A DNA stretch of 64,000 nucleotides from Fusobacteria bacterium ZRK30 (GCA_024628785.1 CP102405.1:186001-250000), one strand, 5' to 3'. Numbered from the stretch's first letter, positions 17,990 through 26,457 are shown. Numbers and translations: made by a program. The notes: generated by a model from the letters alone, not told the origin.

Positions 17990-19714
17990 TCATACAAATC
18001 CATGAAATTCAGAGTTATACAGTTTCTCATATTTTCCCTTTTTCTCAATGAGCTCTGCATGGGTTCCCTCTTCCTGGATCCCGTCTTTATCCAGATAGAT
18101 TATATTATCTGAATTTTTTATAGTTGTCAGCCTGTGAGCTATAGTAAGGGTAGTTCTCCCCTCTGACAATTTAGCCAGGGAATCCTGGATATATTTTTCG
18201 GTCTGATTATCCAGAGCACTGGTAGCTTCATCAAGTATTAAAATCTTTGGATTTTTCAAAAATATTCTGGCGATAGATATCCTTTGTTTTTGTCCTCCTG
18301 ATAATTTTACTCCTCGTTCTCCTACTAAGGTATCCATCCTATCGGGCAGTTCATTTATAAATTCCAGTGCATTGGCCATGGATGCTGCTTTTTCTATCTC
18401 ATCTTCAGTGGCATCAATCTTTCCTAGACCTATATTCTCTCCTATAGTTCCATGAAATAGATATACATCCTGCTGAACAATTCCTATATTTTTTCGTAGA
18501 GAATTCTGAGTTATCTTCTTGACATCGACACCATCTATGATAATTTCTCCACGGCTCACATCATAAAATCTCGGTAATAGACTGCATATTGTAGATTTTC
18601 CTGCTCCACTTGGACCGACTAAAGCTACTTTTTCTCCAGCTTTTATCTCCAAATTGAAATTTTGCAATATTACCTCACCGTCATTATATGAAAAATCTAC
18701 AGACTTAAATTTTAGGTTTCCGGAAATATCTTCTAAATTTTCAGCACCTTCACTATCTTTTATGTCGGGATCTATAGCCATAACCTCACAAAATCTTTCA
18801 TAACCTACTGTTCCCTGCTGATACATCTCTAAGAATGAAATAATTCTCTTGATCGGATCTAAAAACCTGTTTACAAAGAGTAAAAAAGCAATCAATATAC
18901 CAATTGTAAGTTGTCCTTTCATCACCATAGTTCCACCTAAGACCAAGATTACAATTTGAATTCCACCAGAAAATAACCCCGTTGCACTGGTCAGTATACT
19001 TATTGGTTCAAAGGCTTTCATCAAGCTGTCTGCTACACTTTTATTATATCTGTCAAAATTTTTCGAGCTTGTTTTTTCATTTCCAAATGCTTTTACAACT
19101 CTAACTCCTGCTATACTATCCTCTAAGTGGGAATTAACTTCTGCCGATACCACCCTGTAATCTTTAAAAGCCCTCTTCATCTTTTTGTTTTCTTTTATCA
19201 CAAAATAAATATAGAAAGGTAGGATTAAAAATACCACTATCGTCAGGGTAACATTTAGATTTATCATTAGGATAAAAGATCCTATAAAGGTAACTATTAT
19301 TATAAATAGATCCTCGGGACCATGGTGGGCCAGCTCAGATAGGATCTCTAAATCCCCCATAACTCTAGACATTATCGTCCCTGTTTTAGCATTATCATAG
19401 TAAGACAGAGATAACTTCTGTAAATGACGAAATAATTTATTTCTCATATCGTACCTTATATTTACCCCCATCTTGTGGCCATAATAGGTCACTATATAGG
19501 CTAAGACAGCTCTTACTCCCTGGAGTGCCGCTAAAGTTAATATCAAAATTATAAAAAATTTATAATTTCTATTTGGCAGCTCTACGTCTATTATCCTCTG
19601 GGTAAATACCGGAAACGCCAAATCTATCATTGCCATAAAAAATGCACTTGTAAAATCCAAGATAAACAATTTTTTATGGGGTTTAAAATGTTCAAAAATA
19701 TCCGTTAATTTCAT
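17990..19714 (-). CDS. ABC-type exporter, half-transporter (membrane domain fused to ATPase)
   Basis: 574 residues: six predicted membrane helices in the first 300, then an ABC domain. Walker A is GPSGAGKST, followed by the Q-loop IVQQDVYLF, signature LSGGQKQRISIARIF, Walker B ILILDEATSALD and the switch histidine in AHRL. This is the MsbA/multidrug type, working as a homodimer or as half of a heterodimer; no second half lies adjacent. The ATG at 19714 after AAGGAGGAAAG is used; the longer frame upstream only encodes the repeat palindrome at 19744. Its substrate cannot be told. Proximity to yjjI-yjjW is noted but may be chance. Confidence 0.88.
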   Translation of the reverse strand: MKLTDIFEHFKPHKKLFILDFTSAFFMAMIDLAFPVFTQRIIDVELPNRNYKFFIILILTLAALQGVRAVLAYIVTYYGHKMGVNIRYDMRNKLFRHLQKLSLSYYDNAKTGTIMSRVMGDLEILSELAHHGPEDLFIIIVTFIGSFILMINLNVTLTIVVFLILPFYIYFVIKENKKMKRAFKDYRVVSAEVNSHLEDSIAGVRVVKAFGNEKTSSKNFDRYNKSVADSLMKAFEPISILTSATGLFSGGIQIVILVLGGTMVMKGQLTIGILIAFLLFVNRFLDPIKRIISFLEMYQQGTVGYERFCEVMAIDPDIKDSEGAENLEDISGNLKFKSVDFSYNDGEVILQNFNLEIKAGEKVALVGPSGAGKSTICSLLPRFYDVSRGEIIIDGVDVKKITQNSLRKNIGIVQQDVYLFHGTIGENIGLGKIDATEDEIEKAASMANALEFINELPDRMDTLVGERGVKLSGGQKQRISIARIFLKNPKILILDEATSALDNQTEKYIQDSLAKLSEGRTTLTIAHRLTTIKNSDNIIYLDKDGIQEEGTHAELIEKKGKYEKLYNSEFHGFV

Positions 19715-19737
19715 CTTTCCTCCTTGTATAATCAAAT

Positions 19738-19937
19738 AAATAAGCAACGCGGCGTTGCACCCAAACATGCATAACCTATATTTTTATAATCTTTTATCTC
19801 AAGATTCTTAGGTTATATAACAATCTTTATCTCAAAGTTATTAATTTACATGGTAAATTTTTATCTCAAAATTCCTATGTTTACTCAGTAAATTAATAGT
19901 ATTTTGGTAGTCCTCCTTTCAGGTACGATTCCCTGGA
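19738..19937 (+). repeat. Composite intergenic repeat, fullest copy (head, three modules, tail)
   Basis: It begins with GCAACGCGGCGTTGC (19744-19758) and ACCCAAA. Three units follow, beginning ATCTCAAGATTCTTAGG, ATCTCAAAGTTATTAATT and ATCTCAAAATTCCTATG, each about 33 bases and containing an inverted pair such as TTTAC/GTAAA. The end is ATTTTGGTAG...CCCTGG. The head separates this copy from copies A and C, which lack it. Confidence 0.7.
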
Positions 19938-20109
19938 TAGTAAAAAATTTTTACAATATTTCATAATACACAGTATATAACAAGATCTCTCCTATGTTAA
20001 CCTTATTTCGTATAATTTTAGGGTCTAAAACTTAAAATACTAAAAACAAATACTTTATCTTATTTTCACCTAAATAAACAATACTAAAGTATTTTTTTTT
20101 AGATAATTC

Positions 20110-20138
20110 TTTACATCTCCAAAAAACCATGTTATTAT
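20110..20138 (+). promoter_or_regulatory. Promoter of the metNIQ leader
   Basis: TTTACA (20110-20115), a 17-base spacer, TATTAT (20133-20138). Predicted start is near 20145, only about 23 bases before the leader ATG, leaving room for little more than a ribosome site, as in known leader-peptide attenuators. Confidence 0.7.
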
Positions 20139-20167
20139 CTAAAAAAATTATTAAGCGAGGAAGATCT

Positions 20168-20227
20168 ATGAGAAACTTTGAATTCAGACAATTAAATATA
20201 ATGATGATGCTTTGGAAGGGTTTGTAA
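20168..20227 (+). CDS. Putative methionine leader peptide of the metNIQ operon
   Basis: A 19-codon ORF reading MRNFEFRQLNIMMMLWKGL, with three consecutive ATG codons at 20201-20209. A GAGGAAG ribosome site at 20157-20163 is four bases upstream of its start codon. It follows a promoter by about 30 bases, and hairpins plus an intrinsic terminator lie between it and metN. This arrangement, with clustered codons for the amino acid handled by the operon, is what ribosome-mediated transcription attenuators show. The peptide itself would have no function; charged tRNA-Met would decide whether the ribosome stalls. Translation is not proven. In a 60-base ORF four Met codons could occur by chance in AT-rich DNA, but three in a row in front of a methionine transporter is unlikely. 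Confidence 0.6.
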   Translation: MRNFEFRQLNIMMMLWKGL

Positions 20228-20338
20228 CTTAAATTATTTAATTTAAGGGCAGACTCATTTTGTATTAAATTACATGAGTCTGCCAAACATCTTTCAAGCA
20301 ATTACGAAAGCCTGTGGTAGACGCCACAGGCTTTTTTT
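20228..20338 (+). promoter_or_regulatory. Attenuator structure of metNIQ (hairpins and intrinsic terminator)
   Basis: Three stems follow the leader stop codon. Stem A is CTTAAATT/AATTTAAG (20228-20247). Stem B is GGCAGACTCAT/ATGAGTCTGCC (20248-20258 with 20274-20284). The terminator is AAAGCCTGTGG/CCACAGGCTTT (20307-20317 with 20324-20334), with T-run to 20338. The 3' arm of stem B (GTCTGCC, 20278-20284) can instead pair with GGTAGAC (20316-20322) in the terminator arm and loop, with one G-U pair, giving a possible antiterminator. I saw no SAM-riboswitch or T-box consensus. Exact switching partners remain unresolved. Confidence 0.6.
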
Positions 20339-20395
20339 ATTAGCTAGGAAATTACAGATTAATACATAACCTAAATTTTAAAAGGAGATAAAATT

Positions 20396-21409
20396 ATGAT
20401 TCAGATTAAAAATATCAGAAAAACTTACACCAGCAATAATATCAGTGTAGACGCACTAAAAAATATCAGCTTAGACATTGAAAAAGGAGATTTCTACGGA
20501 ATTATCGGTCTCAGTGGGGCTGGAAAATCGACTCTTATAAGACTTTTAAATAGATTAGAGGAACCAACCAGCGGAGAGATCATAGTGGATAAAAAAGATA
20601 TTCTAGGTTTTAATAATTTCGAACTTCAGGAATACAGGAAGAAAACAGGGATGATCTTTCAGCACTTTAACCTCATGAATTCTAGGAGTGTAGGAGGTAA
20701 TATAGCATTTGCACTGGAAGTAGCTAATTATCCCAAGGAAAAGATAAAACCCAGAATTATCGAACTCCTAAAATTAGTAGAATTAGAAGATAAGATCCAC
20801 AGCTATCCGGCCCAGTTATCCGGAGGACAAAAACAAAGAGTCGCTATCGCCAGAGCCCTGGCTAACCATCCAAAAGTTCTTCTTTCAGATGAAGCCACCA
20901 GTGCATTGGATCCAAAAACCACCAAGAATATCTTGAACTTATTAAAAGATATCCAAAAAAAATTAAATTTAACTATCATCCTCATAACCCATCAAATGGA
21001 AGTTATCAGAGATTCATGCAATAAAGTAGCAGTTTTAGATGGAGGGAATGTTGTAGAGGTAGGAGAGGTTACAAATATATTTTCCAATCCTCAGACTATA
21101 ATTACCCAGGAATTTATAAAACATCTGATTCCAGAGGAGGAGGAAGAAGTTGCATTCAGTCAGAAGATAGGCAGAAAGATAATAAAAATCTCCTACATAG
21201 GAGCAACTATTGATAAACCTATTATTTCTCAGCTCATTAGAAAGTTTGATATAGATATAAGTATCCTGGCTGGGAGTATCAATAAACTAGTTACTAACAG
21301 TGTCGGTTATCTTATATTGGAATTAAATGGTGAGATGGAAAAACAATTAAAAAGTATCAAATGGCTAAAACAAAATAAATTAGGAATTGAGGTGTTATAC
21401 AATGGATAA
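20396..21409 (+). CDS. metN: Methionine ABC transporter ATPase MetN
   Basis: 337 residues. Walker A is GLSGAGKSTLIRLLN, then the Q-loop MIFQHFNLM, signature LSGGQKQRVAIARAL and Walker B VLLSDEATSALDP. After about residue 265 comes a C-terminal ligand-sensing NIL domain (ISYIGATIDKPIISQLIRKF), which in E. coli MetN binds methionine and shuts down transport when the cell is replete. It drives uptake of methionine through MetI. It overlaps metI by eight bases. The ribosome site is AAAGGAG. Expression is probably set by the leader at 20168-20338. Confidence 0.95.
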   Translation: MIQIKNIRKTYTSNNISVDALKNISLDIEKGDFYGIIGLSGAGKSTLIRLLNRLEEPTSGEIIVDKKDILGFNNFELQEYRKKTGMIFQHFNLMNSRSVGGNIAFALEVANYPKEKIKPRIIELLKLVELEDKIHSYPAQLSGGQKQRVAIARALANHPKVLLSDEATSALDPKTTKNILNLLKDIQKKLNLTIILITHQMEVIRDSCNKVAVLDGGNVVEVGEVTNIFSNPQTIITQEFIKHLIPEEEEEVAFSQKIGRKIIKISYIGATIDKPIISQLIRKFDIDISILAGSINKLVTNSVGYLILELNGEMEKQLKSIKWLKQNKLGIEVLYNG

Positions 21410-22058
21410 AATTATAAGTCTGCTCTTACCAGCATTTAACGAAACTATATATATGGTGTTCTTTTCAGTGATCTTTTCCCTACTCATAGGTATCCCCATG
21501 GGAATATTATTATATGTCACAAAACCTGATAATATTCTGCCTATGAACAAATTAAATAAAGTTTTAGATCTTATCATAAACATAGGAAGATCCTTTCCAT
21601 TTATCATATTGATGATCTTAGTTTTACCTATATCACGATTTATTATCGGAACAACTATTGGCTCTACAGCCAGTATTGTACCCCTCTCTGTCTCAGCAGC
21701 TCCATTTGTTGCGAGAATCATAGAGGGAGCTGTCAGCGAAGTGGATAGAGGTATTATCGAAGCTTCTATCTCATTAGGGGCATCTAAATTTGAAATTATC
21801 ACCAAAGTATTGATCCCAGAGGCACTTCCAAGTCTTATTCACGGGATCACCCTGACTATAATTAATTTAATTGGATATTCTGCCATGGCAGGAGCCATTG
21901 GAGGAGGTGGTTTAGGAGATGTAGCAATCAGATATGGATACCAGAGGTTCCAGGTAGATATAATGATCATATCGGTTATCAGTATAATAATACTGGTTCA
22001 AATAGTTCAATTTACAGGAAATAGTATTGTCAGTAAGATCTCGGCCAGAAGAAAATAA
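21402..22058 (+). CDS. metI: Methionine ABC transporter permease MetI
   Basis: 218-residue inner-membrane permease with about five hydrophobic segments. IGRSFPFIILMILVLP, the EAAxxLG-like coupling loop (EASISLGASKFEIITKVLIPEALPS) and the GYSAMAGAIGGGGLGDVAIRYGYQRF end are family hallmarks. The ATG at 21402, eight bases inside metN and preceded by GAGGTG, is the true start; an earlier in-frame TTG lies within the ribosome site. Confidence 0.95.
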   Translation: MDKIISLLLPAFNETIYMVFFSVIFSLLIGIPMGILLYVTKPDNILPMNKLNKVLDLIINIGRSFPFIILMILVLPISRFIIGTTIGSTASIVPLSVSAAPFVARIIEGAVSEVDRGIIEASISLGASKFEIITKVLIPEALPSLIHGITLTIINLIGYSAMAGAIGGGGLGDVAIRYGYQRFQVDIMIISVISIIILVQIVQFTGNSIVSKISARRK

Positions 22059-22074
22059 AAGTATTTTCGACATA

Positions 22075-22197
22075 GCCACTAATGGACACTAATATTCACG
22101 AAAGAGAGATTAATACGAAGAGATAAGAATAGAAAGAATAGAAAGAGACACAAAGATTAAGTATTTTAATTGGAATTAATTGGTGTAAATCAGTGGC
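22075..22197. repeat. MITE-like element with terminal inverted repeats, between metI and metQ
   Basis: GCCACTAATGGACACTAAT (22075-22093) and ATTGGTGTAAATCAGTGGC (22179-22197) are inverted copies matching at 15 of 19 positions. They enclose 85 bases of purine-rich DNA with no ORF. It fills most of the unusually long 212-base gap inside an operon whose other genes overlap, suggesting a later insertion. Confidence 0.5.
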
Positions 22198-22270
22198 AAA
22201 AAGAAAAAGATTTTAAACTTATCTTTCTAAGTTATTAGTTTCGCCATAGGCGGACAGGGAGGAATTTATT

Positions 22271-23062
22271 ATGAAAAAAATTATATTATTATTAACGCTT
22301 ATTGCTATATTTATAGGTTGTGGAAAAAAAGAAGCAGCAGAAAACAATGTACTTAGAGTAGGAGCATCACCGTCTCCCCATGCTGAAATTTTAAACCTTA
22401 TAAAAGATGATCTGGCCAAAGATGGAGTCCAGCTTGAAACTGTTGAATTTACTGATTATGTTACTCCAAATCAAGCTCTAAATGACGGTGAGATAGATGC
22501 TAACTTTTTCCAGCATCTACCATATTTAGAATCGTTCTCAAAGGACAGAGGATTAGATCTAAGTTCTGTTGGAGGAGTATTTGTATCTCCCCTAAGCCTT
22601 TTTTCAGATAAGATAAAAGATATAAGTGAGCTAGAAGAGGGGGCTACTATTGCTATCCCAAATGATCCATCCAATGGTGGAAGAGCACTAATCATATTAG
22701 AAAAAACTGGCCTTATAAAATTAGATCCTAATGCCGGATTAAGAGCAACAGTACTGGATATCACAGAAAATCCTAAAAAATTAAACTTTAAAGAGCTCGA
22801 TGCAGCCCAGCTACCTAGATCTTTACAGGATGTAGATTGTGCATTTATCAATGGGAACTATGCTTTAGATGCTGGTATCGATCCTGTAAATGATGCTATA
22901 TTGAGAGAGGGGAAAGACTCACCTTACGCCAATATTGTAGCAGTTAAAACAGAAAATAAAGGAGATGAAAAAGTAGAAGCATTAATGAGAGCACTTCACA
23001 GCGAAAAAGTAAAAAACTTTATCACCGATAAATATAAGGGTATTATAGCACCAACATTTTAA
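22271..23062 (+). CDS. metQ: Methionine-binding lipoprotein MetQ
   Basis: 263-residue NlpA-family solute-binding protein. MKK, a hydrophobic run and the lipobox IGC at residues 15-17 predict lipid anchoring to the membrane. The mature part has VGASPSPHAEIL, the VEFTDYVTPNQALNDGEIDANFFQHLPYLE block that lines the methionine pocket, and AIPNDPSNGGRAL. It delivers methionine to MetNI. It is separated from metI by the MITE-like element; a good ribosome site (GGGAGG) is present. Confidence 0.95.
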   Translation: MKKIILLLTLIAIFIGCGKKEAAENNVLRVGASPSPHAEILNLIKDDLAKDGVQLETVEFTDYVTPNQALNDGEIDANFFQHLPYLESFSKDRGLDLSSVGGVFVSPLSLFSDKIKDISELEEGATIAIPNDPSNGGRALIILEKTGLIKLDPNAGLRATVLDITENPKKLNFKELDAAQLPRSLQDVDCAFINGNYALDAGIDPVNDAILREGKDSPYANIVAVKTENKGDEKVEALMRALHSEKVKNFITDKYKGIIAPTF

Positions 23063-23100
23063 CAAAAAAATATACCTCTATTCTAAATAATCAGAAATTT

Positions 23101-23128
23101 ATTAAAGAAGGCGAAAGCCTTCTTTAAT
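23101..23128 (+). terminator. Probable terminator after metQ
   Basis: Twelve-base arms (23101-23112 and 23117-23128) around a GAAA tetraloop. The T-rich portion lies inside the 3' arm rather than after it, so strength is uncertain. Confidence 0.55.
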
Positions 23129-23140
23129 ATTCAAATTAAT

Positions 23141-23166
23141 AAAAAAAAGAGGCTTTTCACCTCTCT
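23141..23166 (-). terminator. Terminator of the DUF3179 operon
   Basis: On the minus strand AGAGG/CCTCT with a seven-base loop, followed by eight T residues (23141-23148 on the plus strand are A). Confidence 0.6.
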
Positions 23167-23195
23167 TAAATCTTGAATTCAAGTCTGTCCTATCA

Positions 23196-23735
23196 CTATT
23201 TTACTCTTTTAACTCCCCATACAGCTCCCCATATTAAGATCAAAAGACTCCCGGGAATCAAAAATACCCTTATCTTTATAAAAAATAAAGTCAAACCACT
23301 AAAAACCGGCCCCAATACAATTATAAATGTAGGAACACAGCAGGCAAACCCTCCTAAAAAACTTGCAAATACACCTAAAAATCCAGTTTTCATCCCCAGA
23401 GAGCAGCTCCCGGGGTGTTTCTTGGCATACAATGCTGTAGATATATTGATAAAGATTAACCCCGATAAAATAAGCCCTAATAATATATTTAATGGAGAAA
23501 TAGCCATATAGATGTTTTTGCCTGAGACCACTCCTACAGCCTCCCAAATAAAAGTACTTTTCATTTTAAAGATCACATCTTCCCACTTAGAAAGAAAAAA
23601 TATTCCTCTCTCAATACCGCTTCCTAAAGATATATCTCCTACACTATAGAGATATAACATAAAATAGATCAGTCCCGATAAAAATCCAACCCTTCTAGCA
23701 CCCTTATCCCTTAATATTTTATTCAAACTTGTCAT
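23196..23735 (-). CDS. Uncharacterised membrane protein with a GFACCVP motif
   Basis: 179 residues with about four or five predicted membrane segments. The region GVFASFLGGFACCVPTFIIVLGP places two adjacent cysteines at the start of a helix, reminiscent of metal- or redox-handling membrane proteins; a further cysteine lies in a PGSCSLG loop. I do not recognise the family. The ATG at 23735 follows AGGTG by six bases and overlaps the 3' end of the DUF3179 gene by 17 bases, so the two are probably translated together and work together. Function unknown. Confidence 0.7.
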   Translation of the reverse strand: MTSLNKILRDKGARRVGFLSGLIYFMLYLYSVGDISLGSGIERGIFFLSKWEDVIFKMKSTFIWEAVGVVSGKNIYMAISPLNILLGLILSGLIFINISTALYAKKHPGSCSLGMKTGFLGVFASFLGGFACCVPTFIIVLGPVFSGLTLFFIKIRVFLIPGSLLILIWGAVWGVKRVK

Positions 23736-24741
23736 CTGAATCACCTACCAATTGGGTATTTGGGTAAAAAGCATACCAGGCAAACCAGAATGCATCCATT
23801 CCTTCGTAGTGAGCAAGATGATGTTTCCCGGATTTTCCTTTTGAATTCCACACCCTTTTCTCTATATTATCTACTATCTTTCCGTCTCTCACCTCAAACT
23901 TCAGATCATCCCCTTGAAATTCCCGGGAAAATCCTCGTACTGTATCAAGTTCTTCATCATAGAAGAGAACTGCCTTTATCTCTTTTATATCTATATTTAC
24001 TACCTTTTTTCTCTTCACTTGATCCCAGGATACCGCTGCCTGACTTTCCTTCCCTATAAGTCCCCGAACCATAGTTTTAGGATTTAATCTATCACTCTTT
24101 GCCATGAGCGGGAAAAAGGCTCCTCCTTTATTGTAATAACTGTTTTTATCTGAAAAATCTCCATAGGGGTCCTGCTGATAATTTCGTATAGCTCCTGTCC
24201 TTTGGGACAGTATATATGCATCGGGATAATTCTTTTTAACTCTGTCCCATTTGGTCCATACCAAAGGAAACTGATCTAACTCCTCTCCTTTCCTCTTCCC
24301 ATCTATGGATACTCCCATTATCTGTGGCCAGAGACTTTTCGTTTTTCTGTCATACATTACCAAATTGCTGTTTAAAAGCTTTCCCGAAACTCCCATTGTA
24401 GTTCCTGATATTTTATAACCAATTACTGTAGATGTAAGGGGACAGTAAGTTATAACCACCTCTTCCCCTGCCACCTTATCATTGATAATCTCATGCCACA
24501 CCAAAATTTTTTGAGGAATAATTTTTATAAAATCATTACCTTCCCAGACAAAAACCCTGTCACCATCTCTCATAAATTTTTTACTGTCTCTCACCTTTAT
24601 ATATTTAGGTGCTCCTATTGCCGGTATCCCGTCTCTAGGGACACCTCCACTTAAAATATTTTTATTCAGTTCTTCAAAACTATAACCAAAAGTAATTATC
24701 GAATAAAAAATAAATATATATAACTTCAACAAGATAATCAT
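23719..24741 (-). CDS. DUF3179-family exported protein
   Basis: 340 residues with an N-terminal signal or anchor (residues 3-19 hydrophobic). SGGVPRDGIPAIGAPKYI, GDRVFVWEGND, VAGEEVVITYCPLTSTVIGY (single cysteine in a YCPLT motif) and the SLWPQIMG/LSQRTG segments match the DUF3179 pattern. Its biochemical role is not known to me; the conserved cysteine near residue 100 is a candidate functional residue. It is cotranscribed with the membrane protein. The start is the ATG after GAGGGAG. Confidence 0.75.
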   Translation of the reverse strand: MIILLKLYIFIFYSIITFGYSFEELNKNILSGGVPRDGIPAIGAPKYIKVRDSKKFMRDGDRVFVWEGNDFIKIIPQKILVWHEIINDKVAGEEVVITYCPLTSTVIGYKISGTTMGVSGKLLNSNLVMYDRKTKSLWPQIMGVSIDGKRKGEELDQFPLVWTKWDRVKKNYPDAYILSQRTGAIRNYQQDPYGDFSDKNSYYNKGGAFFPLMAKSDRLNPKTMVRGLIGKESQAAVSWDQVKRKKVVNIDIKEIKAVLFYDEELDTVRGFSREFQGDDLKFEVRDGKIVDNIEKRVWNSKGKSGKHHLAHYEGMDAFWFAWYAFYPNTQLVGDSDDKFE

Positions 24742-24877
24742 CTCCCTCTTAAATTTTATAAACCTTTATATAGTAATACAAAGAATAAAATTTTATCCTT
24801 CCTAGGGATTTTTCCCATTTTAATAAAATTTATAAACGAATTAAAATAGAAAGATTTGATTATGAACTTTAGAAAAT

Positions 24878-24908
24878 AAATAAACAACGTGACGTTGCAT
24901 CCAAATTT
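24878..24908 (+). repeat. Composite repeat, head only
   Basis: AAATAAACAACGTGACGTTG followed by CATCCAAA. It contains the 13-base palindrome CAACGTGACGTTG at 24885-24897. It matches the heads at 12954 and 19744 including the flanking ATAA and YCCAAA, but has no modules behind it. Confidence 0.65.
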
Positions 24909-24913
24909 CTATA

Positions 24914-24947
24914 CTTAAAAAAAAGGAGCTGAAATTTCAGCTCCTTT
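24914..24947 (-). terminator. Terminator of the acc-pfk-pyk operon
   Basis: A perfect 26-base palindrome (24922-24947, core GGAGCTGAAATTTCAGCTCC). On the minus strand it runs into eight T residues. Confidence 0.85.
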
Positions 24948-24969
24948 CCATATATTTATATAATTTTTA

Positions 24970-26400
24970 TTATTTAATAGTTATTACTTTTAAAGTGTTT
25001 GTAGTTCCCGGCTTATATAACTCTTCTCCACAAGATAATACTACTACATCTCCTGCTACTGCCTCTACATATCTCTTAGATATGATTTGTGCAAATCCTG
25101 CAAATGCTTCGATAGTCTTTACATCATCATCGATTGCTGAATCTGTATTCATAACTGGGTAAACACCCTTAGTAAGCATAAGTTGGTTAGCTGTAGTCTC
25201 ATTATTTGTAAGAGCTACAATGTGTGCTGATGGGAAGTATTTTCTTAAGTTTCTAGCTGCTCTACCAGTTTCAGTTGCTACGAAAATTAATTTAGCGTTT
25301 AACGTCTCTGCTACTTCTACAGTTCCTTTAGAAACTGCTTCAGTTATACTCATATCTCCTCTGAAATCATGGTGAACATATCCCATTACTGAATCAGTTT
25401 TTTTACAGATTTGTGCCATTGTAGATACAGCTTCTACTGGATATTTACCCTTAGCTGTTTCTCCTGAAAGCATTACTGCATCTGTACCATCTAAGATTGC
25501 ATTGGCTACGTCTCCTGCTTCTGCTCTAGTTGGTCTTGGGTTTTGGATCATTGAATCTAACATTTGTGTAGCTGTAATTACCATCTTTCCAGCTTCGTTA
25601 CATTTGTCGATCATCATTTTTTGTGCAAATGGAACCTCTTCTACAGGTATCTCTACCCCTAAGTCTCCTCTAGCTACCATGATTGCGTTAGATAGTTCTA
25701 AGATCTCATCAAAGTTATCAACACCCTCTTGGTTTTCTATCTTAGATATAATTTGGATCTTAGCTCCTCCATTTTCATCTAAAACTTTTCTTACTGCTCT
25801 TACATCATCAGCTTTTCTGATAAATGAAGCTGCTACAAAATCTACTCCTTGTTCGCAACCAAATTTAAGGTCGTTGATGTCTTTTTCTGATAATGCTGGT
25901 AAGTTTACAGATACACCTGGTAAGTTCACACCTTTGTTTTCTCCTAAAGCTCCAGTATTATTTACAGTACAGATTACCTTGTTTCCAGTAACTTCTTTAA
26001 CTGTAAGTCCTACTAAACCATCATCTAATAAGATTGTATTTCCAGCTTTTAAATCCTCTGTTAACCCTTTATATGTAACTGCTACTATATCCTTGTTTCC
26101 AATGATAGTTTCGTCAGTTGTAATTGTAAATTCTTGACCTGCTTCTAAGATTACGTCATCTCCACCTTCTAATTTGATAGTTCTGATCTCAGGTCCCTTT
26201 GTATCTAAAAGGATAGCTGCTTTAATTCCAGTTTCCTTTATTACTTCTCTCATTGTATCTATTCTGCCACCATGTTCAACATAGTTTCCATGGGAAAAAT
26301 TTAATCTCATTACATTCATTCCAGCTTTTAATAAGCTAGTTAACATTTCCTTTGATTCTGATTTTGGACCAATGGTACATACGATTTTCGTTTTTTTCAT
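24970..26400 (-). CDS. pyk: Pyruvate kinase
   Basis: 476 residues. [13 protein letters not shown] at the start, [44 protein letters not shown] and [44 protein letters not shown] are the classic substrate, K+/Mg2+ and catalytic segments. The length is that of an enzyme without the extra C-terminal PEP-utiliser domain found in Bacillus. It makes pyruvate and ATP at the end of glycolysis. It lies 57 bases after pfkA with AGGAGGAG as ribosome site and ends the operon. Confidence 0.97.
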   Translation of the reverse strand: MKKTKIVCTIGPKSESKEMLTSLLKAGMNVMRLNFSHGNYVEHGGRIDTMREVIKETGIKAAILLDTKGPEIRTIKLEGGDDVILEAGQEFTITTDETIIGNKDIVAVTYKGLTEDLKAGNTILLDDGLVGLTVKEVTGNKVICTVNNTGALGENKGVNLPGVSVNLPALSEKDINDLKFGCEQGVDFVAASFIRKADDVRAVRKVLDENGGAKIQIISKIENQEGVDNFDEILELSNAIMVARGDLGVEIPVEEVPFAQKMMIDKCNEAGKMVITATQMLDSMIQNPRPTRAEAGDVANAILDGTDAVMLSGETAKGKYPVEAVSTMAQICKKTDSVMGYVHHDFRGDMSITEAVSKGTVEVAETLNAKLIFVATETGRAARNLRKYFPSAHIVALTNNETTANQLMLTKGVYPVMNTDSAIDDDVKTIEAFAGFAQIISKRYVEAVAGDVVVLSCGEELYKPGTTNTLKVITIK

Positions 26401-26457
26401 TCTTCTCCTCCTGAATTTGTAAAAATTATTATAAATGAGCTTCTGCTCAGCATTATA

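Noticed and set aside
19790-19925. CRISPR array, because of roughly 33-bp repeating units
   Set aside because: Units are degenerate and directly adjacent without unique spacers, only two or three per locus, and no cas genes are near.
20032-20301. 89-codon open frame on the minus strand upstream of metN
   Set aside because: No ribosome site, no family resemblance, and it runs antisense through the promoter, leader ORF and hairpins, which explain the DNA better.
20145-20395. SAM riboswitch or T-box in front of metN
   Set aside because: Searched by eye for the SAM-I core and for the T-box GGTGGNACCGCG motif; neither is present. The leader ORF with tandem Met codons fits better.
25502-26137. 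Long open frame antisense to pyk (and similar frames opposite secD, secF, metI and others)
   Set aside because: They lie inside well-recognised genes, have no ribosome sites, and their composition reflects the reversed codons of the true gene.
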